A DNA stretch of 64,000 nucleotides, from assembly GCA_965222755.1 (NCBI GenBank), contig CBDCUK010000002.1, positions 10,450 through 74,449 of the forward strand. Direction: 5' to 3'. A model generated the notes under the pieces. That model had not been told where the DNA came from and did no database searches. It saw only the letters and a list, made by a program, of their open reading frames with translations. This stretch comes from JABABV01 sp965222755 (GTDB lineage Bacteria; Bacillota_I; Bacilli_A; Mycoplasmatales; JABABV01). Positions 32,130-42,601 of this stretch are shown piece by piece. Position numbers and translations under genes: made by a program. The first letter of the stretch is position 1. Every line of letters starts with the position of its first letter.

Positions 32130-32576
32130 ATGAACAATATAATTAACTTAGTTTTAAATAGTTCGCTATCAGGATATGAAATATCAGCTGTGGCATTAAT
32201 GGTAGTGACAACAATATCTGTGCCATTATTATGATGATATGGAATGGGAAGCGCTTTAAGAATTCGTAAAAATACTAATAATGATGTTTTATTAAAATTA
32301 CCTTTTAAATTTGAAAGTTTTGTCAAAATTATTGGTGGCAATAAAAATGTTTTAAAAGCAAAAGCAGAAACTAGCAAAGTCAAAATTTGAGTCAATGATA
32401 TTTCTGATATTGATTTTGATTTATTAAAATCATTAAAATCAGTTACTGGAACTTTTAAAATGAGTGATTCTGTTACTGTTATTATTGGTAGAACAGCTGA
32501 CACTTTAGCTTTTAGATTAAATGAAATTAACAATAACGAAGAAGAAGAAGAAGTGAAAGAAATAAAAAAAAGTTAA
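32130..32576 (+). CDS. Membrane-anchored PTS EIIB-like protein lacking the phosphorylatable Cys
   Basis: This 148-aa protein has one helix at about 14-40 followed by a domain that aligns with glucose-type EIIB: IIGGNKNVLKAKAETSKVKIWV corresponds in register to the IxxxGGxxNIxxxxxCxTRLRxxV pattern, then NDISDIDFDLLKSL and VTGTFKMSDSVTVIIG. The Cys of the CxTRLR motif is Glu here, and the two Arg are replaced, so it cannot accept a phosphate from EIIA in the standard way. A Glu-rich tail follows. A sensory or scaffolding role is possible. It starts two bases after nadK. Confidence 0.6.
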
Positions 32577-32597
32577 CTTAAAAGTTAACTTTTTTTT
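32564..32597. terminator. Bidirectional terminator
   Basis: A 15-bp stem with a GTTAACT core (32564-32578 with 32583-32597) and A/T-runs lies between the EIIB-like gene and the convergent HAD gene and overlaps both 3' ends. Confidence 0.8.
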
Positions 32598-33558
32598 ATT
32601 TGTTAATATTTTCAATTTCAATACTATGATTTTCAATAAAGCGTAAAGCATATTTACCAACACCAGAATTATTATTGTCGTGTTTAGTAATATAATTAGC
32701 AACCGCTTTAATTTCGTTAACAGCATTTTTCATAGCGACACCATGCTCAGCAATAGTAATTAATTCAATATCATTAAAATCATTTCCAAACGTTAAAGTA
32801 TGGTTTAAAGAAACGTTATAATGGATGGCAATTTCTTTTAATGCTGTTCCTTTATCAGCGCCAATTGAAGACATATCAATAAAGAAACTTCCATCTGATA
32901 CTGGTCATAATCTAATGTAAAGAGCATTACTATATTTGGCAATTAAGATTTGGCGAATTCTAATCGCAGCTTTATAATCAATGACTTGAATAATTAAAAT
33001 TAAAGGATCAATGATTAAATGTTTTAATAAATCACCCTCATAAATACTTGTTAAATTAGTGAAAAAGAAGAATTTTTCAACCATTTCATCTCTTTTTTGC
33101 ATCACAACAGCACGATTATCCTCCATAACAATATTGATAATATCTTGATCATTACGATAAGATTCTAAAATATCTTTAACGATATCACGAGATATAACAC
33201 GAACTAATGGTTCAAATGCCAAATCATTAGGACTATGAATGAAACCACCATTATAATTAGCAACCATTGAGTTTTTAATGCCTAATTGGTTATAAATTGG
33301 TAAAGTCCCTCTTCAAGGGCGCCCAGTAATAATGGCAATATAATGGCCAGCATTAATTAAATGGTTTAAAACTTGCACATCATATTTAGAAATAATTCCC
33401 TTGTCATTTAATAAAGTACCATCTAAATCAATTCCAATTAATCATGGTGTTGTAGTTCTATTGATTACTAATTTATGATCTTTTGTTTCTTTGATGAAAT
33501 TTTCAGATTTTAACAATTCTATTTTCTTTTTAATAATATTTTTTTTCTTATTAGTCAT
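32596..33558 (-). CDS. Cof-type HAD-superfamily phosphatase
   Basis: This 320-aa protein has the HAD catalytic motif GIDLDGTLL (D44, D46), motif II in IITGRPW and motif IV in TFGNDFNDIEL. A C2 cap lies between them, as in Cof/YcsE phosphatases acting on sugar phosphates or FMN-like compounds; the substrate is unknown. About 38 extra Lys/Asn-rich residues precede the domain. The start at 33558 has AGAAGGG about 11 bases upstream. Several TGA Trp codons join what standard-code reading would split. Confidence 0.88.
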
Positions 33559-33606
33559 AATTTACAAAACCCTTCTTTTGTTAATATCAATTTAATAAAA
33601 TTATAC

Positions 33607-33636
33607 AAAAAAAACTACCTTAATAGTAGTTTTTTT
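33607..33636 (-). terminator. Terminator after rpmB
   Basis: AAAACTAC pairs with GTAGTTTT within longer A/T-runs (33607-33618 with 33626-33636). On the minus strand it lies 19 bases after the rpmB stop. Confidence 0.75.
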
Positions 33637-33654
33637 AAATAGATTTAAATAGAT

Positions 33655-33852
33655 TTAAACAATTTTACCTTGTTTTTTTAATGTTTTCATTGTTCTTGCA
33701 CTAACTTTTAAAGTTTGTGGTTGACCTTTTTCATCTAAAACTTTAACTTTTTGTAAGTTTAAGTTTCATTTACGACGAGTAGAGTTAAGTGCATGTGATC
33801 GGCGATTTCCACTTAAAGCGCCTTTTTTAGTAATATCGTCTTTACGTGCCAT
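33655..33852 (-). CDS. rpmB: 50S ribosomal protein L28
   Basis: This 65-aa protein has the family sequence: ARKDDITKKGALSGNRRSHALN, then TRRKWNLNLQKV (Trp by TGA), and the C-terminal KVSARTMKTLKK. L28 sits near the E site of the large subunit. GGAG lies eight bases before the ATG. It is a single-gene unit with its own terminator. The zinc Cys pairs of some L28 proteins are absent. Confidence 0.96.
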
Positions 33853-34117
33853 TAGTAAAACTCCTTTGCAATATTCAATTATAAATTTATCTAATTATAC
33901 AATGTCATAACACATTCTTTAAGATATATTATAATATACAAATTCCTGTGTATTAACGTTTCTATATAATAACATAATATTAATAATTTTCATAAATTTT
34001 TATTTATTTAAGTAAAATAACTCCTTTTATTTCTTTTTAGTTTATAATAACCTTATTAATAAATTTATAAATTAATTTTTATAACTTTTCAAAATTTTAA
34101 GAAATGATTGGTATGAT

Positions 34118-35743
34118 ATGAATAAATCAGTAGCACAACAAAGATATTTGTTCACAGAAGCAAATATGATGAGAACAATTTTAACAATTTCAATCCCAGC
34201 AGTTTTGGGAATGGTTGTTTTAGGGCTTTATAATTTTTCGGACAGATTATTAGCTGCCCATTTAGTTAAAGATCCGACATCAACATTAAAAGCAATGGCG
34301 CTAGCTAGTCCAGTATTTTTATTAATGAATGCTATCGGAGCACTTTTTTCTTTAGGTGGAGCTACCCGTTTTGGGGTCGCAATTGGTGCTAAAAAACCTG
34401 GATTAGCACGTAAAATTGCTGGAAATACGATGGCGATTAGCCTTTTAATTGGAATCGCAATGACAATTTTTATGTGATATTTTCAAGCAACTTTTATCAA
34501 ATGACAAAGTAGCGGTTCTTTAAGTAGTGAAACCATGGCAAAAGCAACTGCTTATAATCGTTATATTATAATCGGATTTGTGCCTTTATTATTTTCTTGA
34601 ATTTTTTCAGGATTTTTAAGACAAGAGGGTCATTCTGTTTCAGCAGCAGTTATTAGTTTTGCCCCAGCGTTTTTAAATGTTTTATTAGATTATGTATTTA
34701 TGGGTCCTTTAAAAATGGGTCTTAAAGGAGCAGCAATCGCAACTTCTGTTGACCAAACTTTTCAAGCGTTTTTAGGATTTGCTTTGGTGATTTTCTTTTT
34801 CAAAGATTCATTACTAAGAGTGAGATGACATCATTTTCGATTTAATTTTCGTATATTATGATTAATCTTTATTATTGGATTAACACCTTTTGCCCGTTAT
34901 TTTGGGTTAACTTTATCTAGAACGTTTACAAACATTTTTGTTAGTGATATGCATTTTTCAAACGGAGTTTCCGCCGGTCAATATTGAATTTATATTTTGG
35001 GTGGGATCATGCCAATTATTTACTTATTGTTTCCCCCTGCTTTTGGATTTGCTCAAGGTGGTCGCGCCGTTATTTCTTATAATTATGGAGCGAAAAATTA
35101 CAAACGGGTAATTCAAGCATTTTATTATACTTTAGTAATGATGATGATTTATTTATTTATTGTGACGCTTTTATTAGAAGTCTTTCCAAAAGAATTATTA
35201 CGTATTTGAAAATTCCAAGATAATGGAGTTCAAATATTCAATAAAGGACAATTTTTAAACGCATTACACCATTTAGATATTAACTTATATAATAAATATA
35301 AAAATATTGATAATAATCAAATTATCACTTGAAATGGTAATAGCCCATTAGCTGGTCTTCCAGGATCAGTCGTAGTGCATCCTCTAAAAGATGGAGCATT
35401 AGGAGCTCGCGTTGGTTGAATTACTTTATTTAGTTTAGGAATGTATTATTCTGTTCTATCACTTTACCAAGGTTGTGGAATTGGAAAATGAGCATTTGGA
35501 ATGAGTTTAGTAAGAGTCGTAATTAACGTGCCAATTACTTATGCCGGAGTTTTAGTTTCTGAAGCAGCAAACCATAATGTGGTCTATTATTGAATTTTCC
35601 AAGGTTTAGTAAGCAACTTATTAGTTTGCGCAGTTTCAGCATTTCTGGGTTATTATTTAATTAAGAACTTTAATAAGAATTTCAAACTCTTAAAAAGCGC
35701 TAATAAAGAAGAAAAAATCTTAGAACAAAAAACAGCTTTATAA
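34118..35743 (+). CDS. MATE family efflux transporter
   Basis: This polytopic protein (541 aa, about 12 helices in two MatE repeats) uses ion gradients to export drugs or metabolites. The first repeat shows ISIPAVLGMVVLGLYNFSDR and the second QGGRAVISYNYGAKNYKR, both typical of the MepA/DinF branch. A hydrophilic insert of about 65 residues (about 365-428) between late helices makes it longer than the usual 450. Trp codons are all TGA. It stands alone: its promoter is likely TATAAT at 34043-34048 and no gene follows in operon spacing. Confidence 0.88.
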
Positions 35744-35750
35744 AAAATCG

Positions 35751-35824
35751 CAAAACAAAACTTTAAAATATTAAAATAGTAATTTTGTTTAGTTACCTTG
35801 AATATCTTGAAGTTTTGTTTTTTA
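35751..35824 (+). terminator. Possible terminator of the MATE gene
   Basis: AAAACAAAACTT (35752-35763) is complementary to AAGTTTTGTTTT (35809-35820), which continues as Ts. The loop is long (about 45 bases), so termination here is only plausible. Confidence 0.35.
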
Positions 35825-35836
35825 ATAGTCGTATGG

Positions 35837-35842
35837 TATAAT
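35837..35842 (+). promoter_or_regulatory. -10 element upstream of fakA
   Basis: Perfect TATAAT 104 bases before fakA and directly before the leader hairpin. A -35 such as TTGTTT at 35815-35820 is weak. Confidence 0.45.
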
Positions 35843-35858
35843 AATAAAACGTATTTTT

Positions 35859-35923
35859 AAAACATTACTTATTTAATTTGTGTAAAAATATCTAAAATAT
35901 CTATAAAATAAGAATGTTTTTTT
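35859..35923 (+). promoter_or_regulatory. Leader hairpin with T-run before fakA (candidate attenuator)
   Basis: AAAACATT-A-CTTATTT (35859-35874) pairs with AAATAAG-AATGTTTT (35906-35920), giving 15 pairs with one bulge. A run of seven Ts ends at 35923. It lies downstream of the candidate -10 and upstream of the fakA ribosome site, so it would act on fakA transcription if formed. Confidence 0.5.
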
Positions 35924-35946
35924 AAAAAATAAACTTAGGAGTTATT

Positions 35947-37656
35947 ATGAATGCAAAATTAATCAACGCTGACTTATTACTTAAAATGTTAATTTCTGGT
36001 GTCCACAATTTAGCTAATCACAAAGAGGAAATTAACTCTTTGAATGTTTTTCCAGTGCCTGATGGGGATACTGGTTCTAATATGTCGATGACAGCAGTTT
36101 CAGGAATAAATGAAATTGGTGACAAAGAATTTAATACACCTTTTAAATTAATGTCTAGTTTTGCAAGAGGGCTATTATTAGGAGCTCGCGGTAACTCAGG
36201 AGTAATTTTTTCACAAATTTTTAAAGGTTTTTCTTTAGGAATTAAAGAAGAAAACACAGAATTAAACGTGGTTAATTTTAATGCTTGTCTATTAGAAGCT
36301 AAAAAATCAGCTTATGCAGCAGTTATGAAGCCAGTTGAAGGAACGATTTTAACAGTAATTCGTGAAGTTGGAGAATCATTAATTGATAAAATTAATCAAG
36401 ATATGACTTTTGATAAATATTTTGAATTATTAATTAAAGCAGCTAAAAAATCAGTTAATAACACACCAAACCTTTTACCTGTTTTAAAAGATGTTGGAGT
36501 TGTTGATTCCGGTGGTCAAGGATTATTATTATTCTTTATTGGGATGCAAAAAGCTTTTTTAGGAAAACCGATTAAAAATAATAGTTCAATCATTACAAAA
36601 ATTAAAGCTAAAAACCAAAAGAACAAAGATAATCTTTTAAAATCAAAAACTTTAAGCGGTAATTTTGGTTATTGTACAGAATTTGTTGTAATTGTTGATG
36701 ATTTGAAAAAATTATCTCTATTTAACAAAGATCGCTACATTAAAGATTTAGAAAAATTAGGAACTTCAATCGTAGTCGTATCTGATGATAATATTATTAA
36801 AACTCATATTCATAGTAAAAAACCTGGTAACGTTTTAAATTTATCTCAAAAAATTGGTTATTTTAAATCAATCAAGATTGATAATATGACATTACAAGTT
36901 TCTGAAAATCAACATGAACATGAAGTTGAAGTCAAAGCAAATATTTCAAAAGAGTCTACTGATATTGAAGCACTACAATTTCAAAAACGTAATTTTGAAT
37001 TAGAAAATGCCTTAATCGTTGTTGCTAATGGTCAGGGAATTATTGAAGAATTTAAGAATACCAACGCTAATTACGTTGTTAGTGGCGGACAAACTATGAA
37101 TCCATCTGCCAAAGATTTTATTAATGCAATTGCTCATGTAAATGCGAAAACTGTTTACATTTTACCAAATAATAGTAATATTATTTTAGCAGCTGAACAA
37201 GCCGCAGCCGTTGAAAAACGTTCTAAAGTAATAGTTATTCCGACTCGAACAATTATGCAAGGAATTTTAGCAGCAATGTATTTTAATAATACTGAAAAAT
37301 TAAAAGTTAATCGCAAAAATATGCGTCAAGCAATTAAAACAGTAGCCAGCGCTTCGATCACAATGGCAAATAAAAATACAACTTATAAAAGATTTCATAT
37401 TAAAGAAGGTCAATATTTAGGAATTATCGAAAAAGAAATTTCAGTTGTTCGTAATAGTATTTTAGATACAGCGAAACGATTATTGAAAAAAATGATTACT
37501 AAAGATTCTGAAATTGTAACTTTATTTTATGGTAAAGATACCAATTTAGAAACCGCTAACCAAATTCAATTATTTATTGAAGAAACTTATGATATTGAAG
37601 TTGAAGTCAAACAAGGAGACCAACCTATTTATCATTTTGTTATCGGTGTTGAATAA
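35947..37656 (+). CDS. fakA: Fatty acid kinase catalytic subunit FakA (DhaL/YloV family)
   Basis: FakA phosphorylates FakB-bound fatty acids so that host-derived acyl chains can enter phospholipid synthesis through PlsX/PlsY. The N-terminal DhaL-type domain has NVFPVPDGDTGSNMSMT at about 33-49 with the metal-binding Asp residues and ARGLLLGARGNSGVI. Middle and C-terminal domains follow, giving the typical length of 569 aa. No FakB (DegV) gene is in the window. plsX follows after a terminator-like hairpin, so the two steps are neighbours but perhaps separately transcribed. Confidence 0.94.
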   Translation: MNAKLINADLLLKMLISGVHNLANHKEEINSLNVFPVPDGDTGSNMSMTAVSGINEIGDKEFNTPFKLMSSFARGLLLGARGNSGVIFSQIFKGFSLGIKEENTELNVVNFNACLLEAKKSAYAAVMKPVEGTILTVIREVGESLIDKINQDMTFDKYFELLIKAAKKSVNNTPNLLPVLKDVGVVDSGGQGLLLFFIGMQKAFLGKPIKNNSSIITKIKAKNQKNKDNLLKSKTLSGNFGYCTEFVVIVDDLKKLSLFNKDRYIKDLEKLGTSIVVVSDDNIIKTHIHSKKPGNVLNLSQKIGYFKSIKIDNMTLQVSENQHEHEVEVKANISKESTDIEALQFQKRNFELENALIVVANGQGIIEEFKNTNANYVVSGGQTMNPSAKDFINAIAHVNAKTVYILPNNSNIILAAEQAAAVEKRSKVIVIPTRTIMQGILAAMYFNNTEKLKVNRKNMRQAIKTVASASITMANKNTTYKRFHIKEGQYLGIIEKEISVVRNSILDTAKRLLKKMITKDSEIVTLFYGKDTNLETANQIQLFIEETYDIEVEVKQGDQPIYHFVIGVE

Positions 37657-37668
37657 CACAAAGATTAA

Positions 37669-37713
37669 AAAAATAAAATTAAACTTCAAATATTGTTGTT
37701 TAATTTTATTTTT
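37669..37713 (+). terminator. Terminator after fakA
   Basis: AAAAATAAAATTAAAC (37669-37684) pairs with GTTTAATTTTATTTTT (37698-37713). Confidence 0.7.
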
Positions 37714-37793
37714 GTTAATTATTTTTCAATAGATTATAACTAAAATAAGAAAAACCTTTAATTTTTAAGGATTTATTAGACATTTTTTATCAA

Positions 37794-37799
37794 TATAAT
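37794..37799 (+). promoter_or_regulatory. -10 element before plsX
   Basis: Perfect TATAAT 31 bases before the plsX start; no clear -35. It would start the plsX-rnc-smc-ftsY transcript. Confidence 0.45.
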
Positions 37800-37830
37800 G
37801 TAAAATTAATAAAGAGGTGTTTTAATTAAA

Positions 37831-38832
37831 ATGACAATGACAACAAAAAGAACAATTGCCCTAGATGTAATGGGTGGAGATAATGCGCCGTTATCAAATT
37901 TAACAGCAGCAAAAGATTTTTTACAGAAATATCCTAAATATAAAATTATTTTAGTTGGTCCAAAAAAAGTTTTAGATCCTTTTTTAAAAGAAAATCAGAA
38001 ATTGAATTTAGAACTTTGTTATGCAGAAAATGCATTAGCTATGGATGCTTCAAACTTAGCTGGATGTCGTGATCGCGAATCTTCAATGTATAAAACGCTT
38101 AATTTATTAAAAAAACAAACAGCAGACTTAGCATTAAGTTCTGGTCCAACAGGAGCACTAGTAGCTGCCAGTTATCATATTTTACGTAGCTTTCCCAAAA
38201 TGAAAAAACCAGCACTTCTAGCAACGGTTTTAAACGTTGACAGCAAACCTGTTATTATGTTGGACGTCGGAGCAAACATCACTTATACAGCTGATGAATT
38301 AAACCAATTAGCTAATTGTGGAAGTCTTTATTATAGTCAAATGTATAATTTTAAAGCTCCCAAAATTGGTTTAATTAATAATGGGACCGAAAAAAGTAAA
38401 GGAATCCCTTTATATGTTGAAGCTAATAAAAAATTAGCTGCTAATAAAAATATCAATTTTTATGGAAATATTGAAGCTTTTGATATTTTAAATGATAATG
38501 TTCAAGTAGCAATTGGTGATGGTTTTGCAATGAATATTGCACTTAAATCAATGGAAGCCGGAGCAGAAACAGCATTTAAAATTTTGAAAAAGAAATTAAC
38601 TAGTTCTTTTTTTACAAAGATTAAAGCATTGTTAATCCGCTCAAAAATGCGAGAATTATATCAAGAATTTAATCCTAAACGTTTTAATGGTGCTGTTATT
38701 ATGGGGATTCAAGGATTAGTTTTCAAATCTCATGGTTCAAGTGATGCTGAAGCGATGTTAAATGCGTTGACTAATGTTAAGAGAGCCCTAGATACAAATT
38801 TATTGGATACACTGAAAGAAGGATTTTCTTAA
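37831..38832 (+). CDS. plsX: Phosphate acyltransferase PlsX
   Basis: PlsX (333 aa) interconverts acyl phosphate and acyl-ACP, feeding PlsY. The N-terminal IALDVMGGDNAP and the central SSGPTGALVAASYHIL, LDVGAN and GDGFAMNIALKS segments are diagnostic. AGAGGTG lies about 12 bases before ATG 37831, and an alternative ATG two codons later is equally possible. Its stop overlaps the rnc start by one base (TAATG), so the two are translationally coupled. Confidence 0.95.
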   Translation: MTMTTKRTIALDVMGGDNAPLSNLTAAKDFLQKYPKYKIILVGPKKVLDPFLKENQKLNLELCYAENALAMDASNLAGCRDRESSMYKTLNLLKKQTADLALSSGPTGALVAASYHILRSFPKMKKPALLATVLNVDSKPVIMLDVGANITYTADELNQLANCGSLYYSQMYNFKAPKIGLINNGTEKSKGIPLYVEANKKLAANKNINFYGNIEAFDILNDNVQVAIGDGFAMNIALKSMEAGAETAFKILKKKLTSSFFTKIKALLIRSKMRELYQEFNPKRFNGAVIMGIQGLVFKSHGSSDAEAMLNALTNVKRALDTNLLDTLKEGFS

Positions 38833-39548
38833 TGAATAAAAATAATAAAAATCAACCAAGCAAACCAAAACACGAAATTAAAGATTTGTTAAAATCTTTA
38901 AAAATTAATTATCGAAATTTAGATTTATATAAAGAAGCCCTAACGCATTCATCATATGTTAATGAATATAAAATGGGTCGCGATTATCAACGTTTAGAAT
39001 TTTTGGGAGATGCGATTATTGAAATGTGCACCTCTGTTTTTGTTTATAAATATTTTGGCGAAATCAATGAAGGTCAAATGAGTTTAATCAGAACTAAAAA
39101 TGTTAATAAAATAGCTTTATCAAAACTAAGTCAAAATTTAGGAATCGGAAAATATATTTTACTTGGCAAAGGAGCTTTAAGCGAAGATAAAATTAATCAG
39201 TCATCATCATTGTTGGAAGATGTTTTCGAAGCTTTAGTTGCTGCAATATTTTTAGATTTAGGAATGCAAAATGTTAATCGCTTTTTAGATTTTACATTAT
39301 ATGAAGCAATCAGACAAACGCCTTTAAATAATCTCAAACACAGTAAAACAAAATTACAAGAACTAGTTCAAAGTGAAAAGAATTCAGAAGTTTATTATCA
39401 AGATATCTCATCATCAAATAGTAACTTTCACGCTAAGGTTTTTATCAATGGCATTGAATATGGTCAAGGTTATGGAAAGACTAAAAAAATGGCAGAAGAA
39501 GCTGCTGCAACAGCTGCGCTTTCAAAATTAGCAACAACAAGTAATTAA
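38832..39548 (+). CDS. rnc: Ribonuclease III
   Basis: RNase III (238 aa) cleaves double-stranded RNA in rRNA and mRNA processing. The catalytic signature YQRLEFLGDAIIE is at about 49-61 and the second acidic site in LLEDVFEALVAAIFLD. A C-terminal double-stranded RNA-binding domain ends in KTKKMAEEAAATAALSKL. The start overlaps plsX by one base. It is followed by smc, the classic Firmicutes order. Confidence 0.96.
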   Translation: MNKNNKNQPSKPKHEIKDLLKSLKINYRNLDLYKEALTHSSYVNEYKMGRDYQRLEFLGDAIIEMCTSVFVYKYFGEINEGQMSLIRTKNVNKIALSKLSQNLGIGKYILLGKGALSEDKINQSSSLLEDVFEALVAAIFLDLGMQNVNRFLDFTLYEAIRQTPLNNLKHSKTKLQELVQSEKNSEVYYQDISSSNSNFHAKVFINGIEYGQGYGKTKKMAEEAAATAALSKLATTSN

Positions 39549-39607
39549 AATAATATTATAATTAATCTATAGAGAATATTTTTAATCTGAACAAGAGGTA
39601 ATAATAA

Positions 39608-42583
39608 ATGAACTTTTTAAAAACAATTAAAGCTCATGGTTTCAAATCTTTTGCAAACCCAATCACTATTAATTTTGATCATAATTTAATTGGTGTTGTC
39701 GGGCCAAATGGTAGTGGTAAGTCTAATATTAACGATGCTATTCGTTGAGTTATGGGAGAGCAATCTGCTAAACAATTACGTGGAAATAATATGGAAGATA
39801 TTATTTTTAATGGTAGTGCCTTAAAAAAACCAATGAATATGGCGGAAGTAACTTTAATTTTTTCAAATCATAATCGAATTTTTTCGCTTAATTTTGATGA
39901 AATTTCAATTACTCGCCGCATATATCGTAATGATCGTGTTGGAGAATATTTTATTAATGGTGTTAAATCACGTTTAAAAGATGTTCAAAAATTAGCAATG
40001 GAAGCTGGAATATCAAAATCATCATTAAGTATTATTTCGCAAGGAACAGTTTCAAAATTGGCGGAAGCAAAACCAGAAGAATTTCGTGATTTTTTAGATG
40101 AAGCTGCCGGAGTTAGTAAATATAAAAAACATAAAATTGAATCACTACGTAAATTAGCACGAACTAATGAAAATTTAGAAAAAATCAATATTCTAATTGA
40201 AGAGTTAGGGAAGCAAAAAGAACCTTTATCAAAACAAGCAGCAAAAGCAACAGAATATTTAAAACACAAAAATAACCTTGAGGAAATTGAGGTTTCTTTT
40301 TTAGCATCAGATATTAATGAATTAGATCAAAATTTAAAAATCAACAATGTTAAAATTAAAAATTGAGATGACGAGCATAATGATTTAAATGCAACAGTAA
40401 CTAATTTAGAAATTAGACTTAATGCACTTAATCAAGCAAAATTTAAAAATGAAAAAACAATTAATAGCCTCCAAAATGATTTAAACAATAATAGTGAAAC
40501 TATCAACGAATTAAAAATTGAATTAGTTCGTGAAGAAGAAAAAAGAAAACATGATATTAATAAAAGTACAAAATTAACTTTAAATGAAAAAGAAGTTAAG
40601 ATATTAGAAAATAATATTAAAAACACTAAAAATAATCTTGATATATTAGATGAGCGTATAACAACTATTAAAAATGATTTAGAATTGTTAAATGAAAATA
40701 TCAATAATAGTAATCAAGAAAAAGAAGTTTTATTAGATGAGGTTAATGCTCTTAATCGTAATTTAAACATTAACAATACTAAAATATTGATGTTAAAAGA
40801 TAATTTATCAAAACGAGATTTTTTATTTCCCGGAGTAAAAATAATTTTACAACACAAAGAATCTTTACCAGGAATTCATAACATTATCAATAATTTAATT
40901 TCTTATGATCCTAAATATCAAATTGCGATTCAGAACTGTTTAGCTAATAACTTACAAAATATTGTTTGTAAAGATAGTCATAGTGCCAAAGGAGCAGTTG
41001 CCTTTTTAAAAAGAAATCGTGCTGGAAAAGCAACTTTCATTCCAATAAATGATGTTAAAATTCGTCATTTACAAGAACAAGACCCAATCATTGCTAGTAA
41101 TACTAGAGGGTTTATTGATACGATAAATAATATTATTAAAATTGATAATAAATATAAAAAAGTCATCAATTTTTTAACTAATCGCATTTTTTTAACAGAT
41201 AATTTAACTAATGCTATTGAATTAAATAAACGCTTAAATTCACGCTATCGAATTATTACGCTTGAAGGAGATGCTATCTTTCCTGGCGGAACTATTAGTG
41301 GTGGGTTCAATAAATTAAAAGTTAATGATTCACAAACTATTAAAAATGATATTTTGAAATTTAAAAACGAAATTGAAGAAACTAAAAATAGTTTAAATCT
41401 TAAAAATAAAGAATTATCAGATTTTACACAAACAAATTTAAAATTAAAAGAACATTATCAAGAAAAATACGTATTATCTGCAACATTATATGAGAAACAA
41501 AAAATTGCCAGATTGGATTTAGATCGTTTAACAGAAAAATACAAATCTATCTCTAATAAAAAAATTGATGATTTAATTCATATTAAAGATAGTAAAAATC
41601 AAAAATTAAGTTTTTTAAATAAACAACAAGATAAAATAGTTTCCAATATAAAAAGTCAGCGTAGCGAAAACTTAACAACAGCCAAATCAATTCAAAATTT
41701 AGAATTAAAATTAACTAGCAAAAATACTAAAGTTAAAAAAATTATTGAAGAATCAAGTAGTTTAAAAATCGCCAATAATAAATTTCAAGTTTTAATTCAA
41801 AATCATGTTGAGCGTTTAAATAGTCATTATAAATTAACTTTTGAATATGCTAGAGATAATTATAAATCAACAATTCCAATCGAAGATGCACGAGTTAAAA
41901 TTAAAGAATTAAGAAGTATTTTAGATAAAATTGGTAACGTTAACATTGATGCTATTTCTGAATATGAAGTGATTAAAAAAAGATTTGATCATTTAACGAA
42001 AAATGTTGCCGAAATTAATAAAGCAAAAAATGAAATTGAAACATCTGTAAAAAGTTTAGATACATTGATGTTGGAAAAATTTTCAAGTTTACTTATTGAT
42101 GTAAGGTTGAATTTTAAAAAAGTGTTTAAAATTATGTTTGGTGGCGGGGATGCTGATTTAAAATATAGTGACCCCGAAGATGCTTTAAATAGTGGAATTG
42201 AAATAATTGTGCAACCACCAGGAAAATCAGTTAAAACATTAACTTTATTTTCTGGTGGTGAGAAATCATTAATTGTTATATCTTTATTATTTTCCATTTT
42301 AGAAGCGCGTCATTTACCTTTAGTAATTTTAGACGAAGCAGAAGCACCTTTAGACGAATCTAATGTAGCTCGTTATGGACAATATTTAAAAAACTTTTCC
42401 GAACACACTCAATTTATTGTAGTAACACATCGTGCTGGAACTATGGAATATTTAAATATTTTATATGGTGCTACAATGCAATCTGCTGGGATCACCAAAA
42501 TTGTTGGTGTAAAGCTAAAAGATGCAATTAATTTATCAGAACAAGAATCTGAAAAACCAACTAATAACGTATTACAAAATTAA
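39608..42583 (+). CDS. smc: Chromosome segregation protein SMC
   Basis: SMC is the condensin ATPase. The 991-aa protein has Walker A GPNGSGKS at 32-39, a first coiled coil, a hinge domain (about 405-560, including GAVAFLKRNRAG), a second coiled coil, and the C-terminal signature LFSGGEKSL (about 880-888) with Walker B LPLVILDEAEAPLD (about 903-916). It is shorter than the roughly 1,190 aa of Bacillus SMC because the coiled coils are trimmed, which is normal for mollicutes. Two early TGA Trp codons occur. Confidence 0.96.
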
Positions 42584-42601
42584 TAGTAAGGAAATAATAC
42601 A

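Noticed and set aside
32072..32533. 153-aa ORF on the minus strand
   Set aside because: It is antisense to the EIIB-like gene, whose plus-strand frame has a ribosome-proximal start and a family match.
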